A DNA stretch of 64,000 nt from the NCBI GenBank assembly GCA_002479075.1, contig DLLG01000004.1, forward strand, positions 367,932-431,931, given 5' to 3'. Both the position numbers and the translations under genes were made by a program. The notes under the pieces were generated by a model. That model did no database searches and was not told the origin of the DNA. It saw only the letters and a program-made list of their open reading frames with translations. Below are positions 59,151-64,000 of the stretch, piece after piece (the first letter of the stretch is position 1; the number at the start of each line of letters is the position of its first letter). Origin of the DNA: Clostridiales bacterium UBA7568 (GTDB lineage Bacteria; Bacillota; Clostridia; Oscillospirales; CAG-272).

Positions 59151-61075
59151 ACGGTTCCTCCCAGCTCGGCAAGCGCCTTTTCCGCCGAATCGATGTCGTC
59201 ATAGAGCGAGTCGAGGAGCTTGTCTATCTCGTCCGTTCTCGCATAAATCTCGGAAAGGCGGACGTAGTTTCCGGAGGCTTCGCCCTCCGCCTCCTTTTCA
59301 AGGTGCGATTTTTCTTCTTCGAGTTTTTCGATTTCCGCTTCGCAACGTTCGATCTTTGACTTGTTTTTTCTTATGTCGGAGGCGGTTTTCTTTGCGTCGA
59401 GATAGCTCTGTTTGCTTTCCGCGATCGGCTTTTCGCCTGCGGCGTCGACTGCCTTCTCCGTCTCCTTTTCCTTCTCTTTTTTCTCGCAGTATTCATCGTA
59501 ATTTCCGATGAAGATGCGCAGTCCGCCCGTCATATCGAATATCTTTGACGACAGCTTGCGGACGAAGTATCTGTCGTGAGAAACGGCGATTATCGTTCCG
59601 GAAAACTGCATAAGCGCATCTTCCAGAGCCTCGCGCGAGCCGATGTCCAGATGGTTTGTCGGCTCGTCCAGAATAAGGAGATTTATCTGCGAAAGTATCA
59701 TTTTGCAGAGCATAAGTCTTGCTCTCTCGCCGCCGGAAAGCACGGCGACCTTTTTGTCCATATCCTCCGCAAAGAAGAGGAAGGACGCAAGCGCGGAGCG
59801 AACCTGCGGCATTGTCAGCTTGTCGTGCGCACGGCAGACCTCCTCAAGGACTGTGCTGTCGTTGTCGAGCGTCTGCTGCTCCTGATCGTAATATCCGGGG
59901 ATGACGTTGTATCCGAAACGGAGAATTCCGTCGTAATCCTCGTCAAGTCCGCCGAGAATACGCACGAGGGTACTCTTTCCGCACCCGTTCGGTCCGACGA
60001 TCATTATCCTGTCCCGCTTTTTGACCTCAAAGCTGATATTGTCAAGGATTTTTCTCTCTCCGTACGACTTTGAAATGTTTTCCGCAAAGAGAACGTCGTT
60101 TCCGCTCTCCCTTGCCTCCGAAAAGCGCAGGGAAATGTTCTTCGGATCCTTTTTCGGCGCATCTACGCTGTCCTTTTTCAGATGTTCTATCTGCTTTTGC
60201 TTGCTTTTTATGGTTATGAAGTTGCGCTCCTGCCCCCAGCGACGCTGCTGCTCGATTATCGCCTCAATGCGGGAGATTTCTTTCTGCTGAAGTTCGTGCT
60301 TTTTTGCAAGCGCCTTGCGCTGTTCCGCCTTCTGGGCGGCATAGGCGCTGTAATTTCCGGGGTATATCGTTGCTTCTGTGTGTTCGATGTCAAGTATCTT
60401 GTTTGCCGCGCGGTCGAGAAAATATCTGTCGTGCGATATAAGAATGAGCGTCTTTTTGTACGATCGCAGGTGCTCTTCGAGCCAGGCGAGCGTATCCATA
60501 TCGAGATGGTTTGTCGGCTCGTCCAGAATGAGAAGATCCGGCTCGCGGAGCAGGAGCTTGACAAGGGCAAGACGTGTTCTCTCGCCGCCGGAAAGGGTGT
60601 TTATCGTTTTATCGAAAAATTCCTCTCCGAAACCGAAGCGGGCGAGAGTCGATTTTATCCTTGAGCGATATTCGTAGCCGCCCATTTTGCGGAATTCTTC
60701 CGTCAGAAGGGCGTATTTTTCGATTGCCGCTTCGCCTCCGATGTGATTTTCAATATTTTCTGAAAGCTCTGAAAGGCGTTTTTCCGTCGCAACGACTTCG
60801 GGAAAAGCGTCCGACATTTCGGAGAGAACGGTATTGTCGCTTTCAAGCATTGCATTCTGCGCAAGCATTGAGATTGTTTTGTCTTTCGCTATATAAACGC
60901 TGCCCGCCGACGGAGAAAAAGTCCCCGCGATTATCTTTGCAAGGGTGCTCTTTCCTGCGCCGTTTACGCCGACAATGCCGAGCCTGTCGCCCTCGTTTAT
61001 CGAAAAATTTATATTATTTAATACGACGTCCGTCCCATATTCGACGGTCACGCCGCTGACGCTTAAAAGTACCAT
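59147..61075 (-). CDS. ABC-F family ATPase
   Basis: 642 residues: two ATPase domains in one chain with no membrane part. First Walker A GVNGAGKS (36-43) and LSGGERTRLALVK; linker (about 235-320) rich in Lys/Gln/Glu, which inserts into the ribosomal E site in this family; second Walker A GPNGCGKS and LSGGERARLMLCK; C-terminal coiled coil (about 555-640). ABC-F proteins act in translation (EttA, Uup, Vga/Lsa types). Close to the YdiF/Uup branch; resistance is not implied. First gene of the five-gene operon. Confidence 0.94.
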   Translation of the reverse strand: MVLLSVSGVTVEYGTDVVLNNINFSINEGDRLGIVGVNGAGKSTLAKIIAGTFSPSAGSVYIAKDKTISMLAQNAMLESDNTVLSEMSDAFPEVVATEKRLSELSENIENHIGGEAAIEKYALLTEEFRKMGGYEYRSRIKSTLARFGFGEEFFDKTINTLSGGERTRLALVKLLLREPDLLILDEPTNHLDMDTLAWLEEHLRSYKKTLILISHDRYFLDRAANKILDIEHTEATIYPGNYSAYAAQKAEQRKALAKKHELQQKEISRIEAIIEQQRRWGQERNFITIKSKQKQIEHLKKDSVDAPKKDPKNISLRFSEARESGNDVLFAENISKSYGERKILDNISFEVKKRDRIMIVGPNGCGKSTLVRILGGLDEDYDGILRFGYNVIPGYYDQEQQTLDNDSTVLEEVCRAHDKLTMPQVRSALASFLFFAEDMDKKVAVLSGGERARLMLCKMILSQINLLILDEPTNHLDIGSREALEDALMQFSGTIIAVSHDRYFVRKLSSKIFDMTGGLRIFIGNYDEYCEKKEKEKETEKAVDAAGEKPIAESKQSYLDAKKTASDIRKNKSKIERCEAEIEKLEEEKSHLEKEAEGEASGNYVRLSEIYARTDEIDKLLDSLYDDIDSAEKALAELGGTV

Positions 61076-61110
61076 TTTGAGAGTTCCTGCCTCAATATAA
61101 TATTCTCTTT

Positions 61111-61140
61111 ATTATACAACATATAATGCCGCTCTGTCAA
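61111..61140 (-). promoter_or_regulatory. Promoter of the ABC-F to IspH-S1 operon
   Basis: TTGACA and TATAAT with an 18-bp spacer on the minus strand, 36 bp before the ABC-F start. Confidence 0.82.
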
Positions 61141-61242
61141 CCGTTCGCAATTAAAAACAGGTGTTTGGAAAGCGACACCGGCGAGGAGGACGCACGTTTT
61201 TCGGCAAGGAAACCTCCGCCCTTCTTTTTTGCGACAGAAATC

Positions 61243-61269
61243 ACCAAAATTGCTCCGTCGCATAAAATA
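61243..61269 (+). promoter_or_regulatory. Sporulation sigma-K-like promoter
   Basis: AC (61243-61244), 16 bp, CATAAAATA (61261-61269), matching the mother-cell sigma-K pattern AC-N16/17-CATAnnnTA. No sigma-A type promoter is visible for the gene at 61331. A hairpin gagggaa/ttccctc follows at about 61276-61295. Confidence 0.5.
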
Positions 61270-61330
61270 TAGCAGGAGGGAAAACTTGTTCCCTCTGCCC
61301 GAATAATTATTTTGGAGGATATTATTTAAT

Positions 61331-62176
61331 ATGGCTGATAACAGAAATATGTCGCTCCCCTGCGCGGGACGTGACACGGTTTATATAGACACAAACAGAA
61401 TCCTTGACAGCTGCAGAGACAAAGACTGCTTTGAAGACGTAGTTGTTTATCTTACGGACTGCGGCAGAGACGCGGTTGAGCGAGGAGGCAATGTCAGAAC
61501 AAAGAGCGCGCACGTCATCGCCGCGGATATGAGCGTCGATCCGGTTCCGTTCAACAGAGGCTTTTATCAGGTCAATGTCAAAATGTATGTAAAGCTCGTT
61601 TGCGAGGTGTGTGTCGGGCTCGGACGCTCACAGGAAGCAGAGGGACTTGCAATAGCGGAAAAGAAGGTCATCCTCTACGGCAGCGAAGGCAACGTCAGCA
61701 TTTTCAAGAGTGCGGCAGACAGCTCGGGCTTCTGCGGCGGCGGAAGCGAATGCAATGCAACGAGCAACCTCCCGACGGCTGTGCTTGAAGTTGTCGATCC
61801 GATAGTACTTAACACGAAGATCGTTGAGGCTTGCCGTTGCCAGAACTTCCGCAACTGCCTCTGCGACAGCGACCTGCCAGAAGCGGTTCGCGCCGTTTTC
61901 GAGGGAAGGCTCTGCGCCGATCCCGCAGGAAAATACCTGCTTGTTTCGCTCGGTTTCTTCTCTGTCATAAGAATCGAAAGACCCGCGCAGTATCTTATGA
62001 ACGGCACGGAATACACGGTTCCCGAAAAAGAATGTCTCTCTCCCGAAACGGATGATCCGTGCAGTATGTTCAAGCATATGGCATTCCCCGTTGACGAGTT
62101 TTATCCGCCCGCTCTCTCCGATATAGACAGGGGCGAAAGACCCGATGGCGGCGGCTGCGGCTGCGGAAGAAGATAA
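61331..62176 (+). CDS. Conserved clostridial Cys-rich protein
   Basis: 281 residues, 20 or so Cys, ending in a GGGCGCGRR tail. The N-terminus CAGRDTVYIDTNRILDSCRD and DPVPFNRGFYQVNVKMYVKL belong to a protein widespread in Oscillospiraceae-like genomes and usually left as hypothetical. No signal peptide. Cys content, size and the mother-cell type promoter suggest a cross-linked surface or spore-coat role; this is inference. GGAGG stands 13 nt before the ATG. Followed by a strong terminator. Confidence 0.82.
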   Translation: MADNRNMSLPCAGRDTVYIDTNRILDSCRDKDCFEDVVVYLTDCGRDAVERGGNVRTKSAHVIAADMSVDPVPFNRGFYQVNVKMYVKLVCEVCVGLGRSQEAEGLAIAEKKVILYGSEGNVSIFKSAADSSGFCGGGSECNATSNLPTAVLEVVDPIVLNTKIVEACRCQNFRNCLCDSDLPEAVRAVFEGRLCADPAGKYLLVSLGFFSVIRIERPAQYLMNGTEYTVPEKECLSPETDDPCSMFKHMAFPVDEFYPPALSDIDRGERPDGGGCGCGRR

Positions 62177-62188
62177 ATCCCGTAAATA

Positions 62189-62220
62189 AAAAAATCCCGC
62201 GCGAGCGGGATTTTTGTTTT
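62189..62220. terminator. Bidirectional terminator before glnN
   Basis: Stem aaaaatcccgc/gcgggattttt with a gcga loop, between converging genes. Confidence 0.9.
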
Positions 62221-62223
62221 GTA

Positions 62224-64000
62224 TCAAACAGAGAAGAGCAGTTTTGCGTAGTCCGGTATAGGCCAGTATTCGGAGGAGGTTATTGATTCTGCCTCGTCCG
62301 TAAGAGCGCGGAGCGAGGTCATATCCTTGCAGATCACTGCGCGGAAATACGCAGCTTTTTCTGCCTCTCCAGAGGGCTGCTTTGTTGCCATATCGGACGC
62401 CAGCTTTTCGCAGGAGGAGCAGATGCCCGCAAGCAGGGAGGAGAGCTTTTTGCAAAGCGAGGTTTCCGTCGTTACGTCGATTACGCAGGAGCCGATGCTT
62501 GATTTGAGCTTGAGCGACTCTGCAATCTCCTTCGAAAACGCAATAACCGCAGGGATTATCTGCTTTCTTGTCATTTCTATCATAGTCAGCGCTTCAATGC
62601 CGACTGTTTTGCAATAATTTTCAAGGATAATCTCGTGGCGCGAGCGGACTTCGGTTTCCGTCAGCACGCCGTATTTTGTGAACAGCGAGATGTTTTCCGA
62701 AGCGACGAGCCTTTCAACGGCTTCGGGCGTTGAGGGAAGGTTGTAAAGTCCGCGCGCCTCCGCCTCCTTGACCCATTCCGCAGAATAGTTGTTGCCGTTG
62801 AAGATGATGCGCTTATGCTCCTTTATAGTGTCTCTTATGAGAGAATGAAGCTCTGCGTCAAAGTCGGTTGCCGCTTCAAGCCTGCTTGCGAATTCATCGA
62901 GCGTTTCGGCAACGATCGTGTTTATAACGGTGTTCGTATCGGCTATCGACTGGCTTGACCCCGGCGAGCGGAATTCGAATTTATTCCCCGTAAAAGCGAA
63001 GGGGGAGGTACGGTTCCTGTCCGTTGTGTCGCGGGGGAATTTCGGCAGAGTGTGAACGCCTATGCGCATAAGAGTGCGCTCTTTTTTGCTTGAGACGCTG
63101 TCATTTTCGATAGCGGAAAGCACCTCTTCAAGCTCTTCTCCGACGAACATCGAGATGATTGCGGGGGGGGCTTCGTCCGCGCCGAGACGATGGTCATTGC
63201 CCGCCGATGCGACGGAAATGCGGAGCAGATCCTGATGGCGATCGACCGCGGCGATTACGGCTGCGAGGAAAAGCAGAAACTGAGCGTTTTCGGCGGGAGT
63301 ATCGCCCGGCTCGAGAAGGTTTGCGCCGGTGTCCGTCGCCATTGACCAGTTATTATGCTTGCCGGAACCGTTTACACCGGCAAAGGGCTTTTCGTGCAGC
63401 AGGCACGCCAGTCCGTGACGCGCGGCAACATTTTTCATTATCTCCATCATAAGCTGGTTGTTATCGGTTGCCGTGTTTGAGGTTGTATAAAGAACGGCGA
63501 CCTCGTGCTGCGAGGGAGCGACTTCGTTGTGCTCCGTCTTCGCGGGAATGCCGAGCTTCCAGAGCTCCTCATTCAGCTCGCTCATAAATGCCTTGACACG
63601 AGGTTTTATCGAGCCGTAGTAATGGTCATCGAGCTCCTGTCCCTTCGGAGGCTTTGCGCCGAAAAGTGTTCTTCCCGTAAAAACGAGATCCTCGCGACGA
63701 TCAAAGAGCTTTTTATCTATGAGAAAATATTCCTGCTCCGCGCCGACCGTTGTCACAACCTTTTTGACGCCGTCGTTTCCGAAGAGCTTCATTATTCTCA
63801 TCGCCTGACGGTTTATCAGCTCCATAGAGCGGAGAAGGGGAGTTTTCTTATCAAGAGCTTCGCCCCCGTAAGAGCAGAAGGCTGTCGGAATGCAGAGGGT
63901 TCCTTCCTTTATAAAGGCATAAGAGGTTGCGTCCCAGGCGGTATAGCCTCTCGCTTCAAAAGTTGCGCGCAGCCCGCCGGAGGGAAAAGAGGATGCGTCA
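62224..64000 (-). CDS. glnN: Glutamine synthetase type III (N-terminus outside window)
   Basis: 591 C-terminal residues. The frame is open to the window edge: the upstream codons give [20 protein letters not shown], the GlnN-specific motif, so the Met at 63825 is internal. Further GlnN marks are [11 protein letters not shown] (metal-binding Glu), [15 protein letters not shown] and [18 protein letters not shown] (nucleotide/ammonium site). It makes glutamine from glutamate, ammonia and ATP. About 120 N-terminal residues are missing by position, not by mutation. The coding strand has a C8 run at 63163-63170, in frame. Confidence 0.97.
   Translation of the reverse strand, partial: DASSFPSGGLRATFEARGYTAWDATSYAFIKEGTLCIPTAFCSYGGEALDKKTPLLRSMELINRQAMRIMKLFGNDGVKKVVTTVGAEQEYFLIDKKLFDRREDLVFTGRTLFGAKPPKGQELDDHYYGSIKPRVKAFMSELNEELWKLGIPAKTEHNEVAPSQHEVAVLYTTSNTATDNNQLMMEIMKNVAARHGLACLLHEKPFAGVNGSGKHNNWSMATDTGANLLEPGDTPAENAQFLLFLAAVIAAVDRHQDLLRISVASAGNDHRLGADEAPPAIISMFVGEELEEVLSAIENDSVSSKKERTLMRIGVHTLPKFPRDTTDRNRTSPFAFTGNKFEFRSPGSSQSIADTNTVINTIVAETLDEFASRLEAATDFDAELHSLIRDTIKEHKRIIFNGNNYSAEWVKEAEARGLYNLPSTPEAVERLVASENISLFTKYGVLTETEVRSRHEIILENYCKTVGIEALTMIEMTRKQIIPAVIAFSKEIAESLKLKSSIGSCVIDVTTETSLCKKLSSLLAGICSSCEKLASDMATKQPSGEAEKAAYFRAVICKDMTSLRALTDEAESITSSEYWPIPDYAKLLFSV

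Noticed and set aside
59147..61075. ABC-F protein as an antibiotic-resistance determinant
   Set aside because: It heads a conserved housekeeping operon (cmk, plsC, ispH-S1); sequence alone does not place it among resistance ABC-F proteins.
63163..63170. Poly-G/C run in glnN as a frameshift
   Set aside because: Translation through it is in frame and gives the conserved [10 protein letters not shown] segment; no evidence of disruption.

Overview
The window reads as a mid-GC chromosome segment from an anaerobic member of the Clostridia (Bacillota), most likely a gut Oscillospirales-type organism. The evidence is a complete Rnf electron-transport operon, a fused IspH-ribosomal S1 protein, class III glutamine synthetase, a tryptophan T-box leader, near-consensus TTGACA/TATAAT promoters with strong Shine-Dalgarno sites, many lipoproteins and plant-glycan hydrolases. 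The genus cannot be named from the sequence alone.

Layout. 1-2.3 kb: end of an ABC solute-binding protein, then a nitroreductase and a ZIP metal transporter. 2.3-7.5 kb (minus): a branched-chain amino-acid type ABC importer (livF-G-M-H-J) with a small membrane ORF and hairpins in its leader. 7.6-9.4 kb: a GH2 glycosidase. 9.5-12.5 kb: a tryptophan-specific T-box and a trpXYZ-type transporter. 12.5-14.3 kb: two lipoprotein genes that share an almost identical promoter and signal-peptide block but carry unrelated AT-rich bodies. 14.4-14.6 kb: tRNA-Leu(UAA) and initiator tRNA-Met.

14.6-39.3 kb is accessory DNA. It starts with an islet next to the initiator tRNA (IS3 remnant, recombinase remnant, MarR and a heterodimeric ABC exporter). 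A MerR/hydrolase islet follows, then a nine-gene TetR-headed operon (TraX, C39-like peptidase, alpha/beta hydrolase, isochorismatase fold, cytidine deaminase fold, glycine-zipper protein, lipoprotein, CPBP protease). Next come a run of single enzymes (NUDIX, DUF5131, methyltransferase, GNAT, MBL), an attenuated MATE pump, a TetR-ABC-FtsX unit and two GNATs. Five copies of a structured repeat family with tRNA-Met fragments border the first islets.

39.3-46.4 kb: a coiled-coil membrane protein behind an odd poly-G promoter, then (minus) the rnfCDGEAB operon followed by NusG-domain-II and Gx-transporter genes. 46.5-64 kb is mostly housekeeping: GH3 glycosidase, tRNA-Ala(CGC), a TetR/acyltransferase/AMP-ligase operon, the ABC-F/BaiN/Cmk/PlsC/IspH-S1 operon, a Cys-rich protein with a sporulation-type promoter, and glnN running off the end. 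The best candidates for something new are the covarying tRNA-associated repeats, the lipoprotein payload-swap pair, the TetR-TraX operon and the MATE leader.
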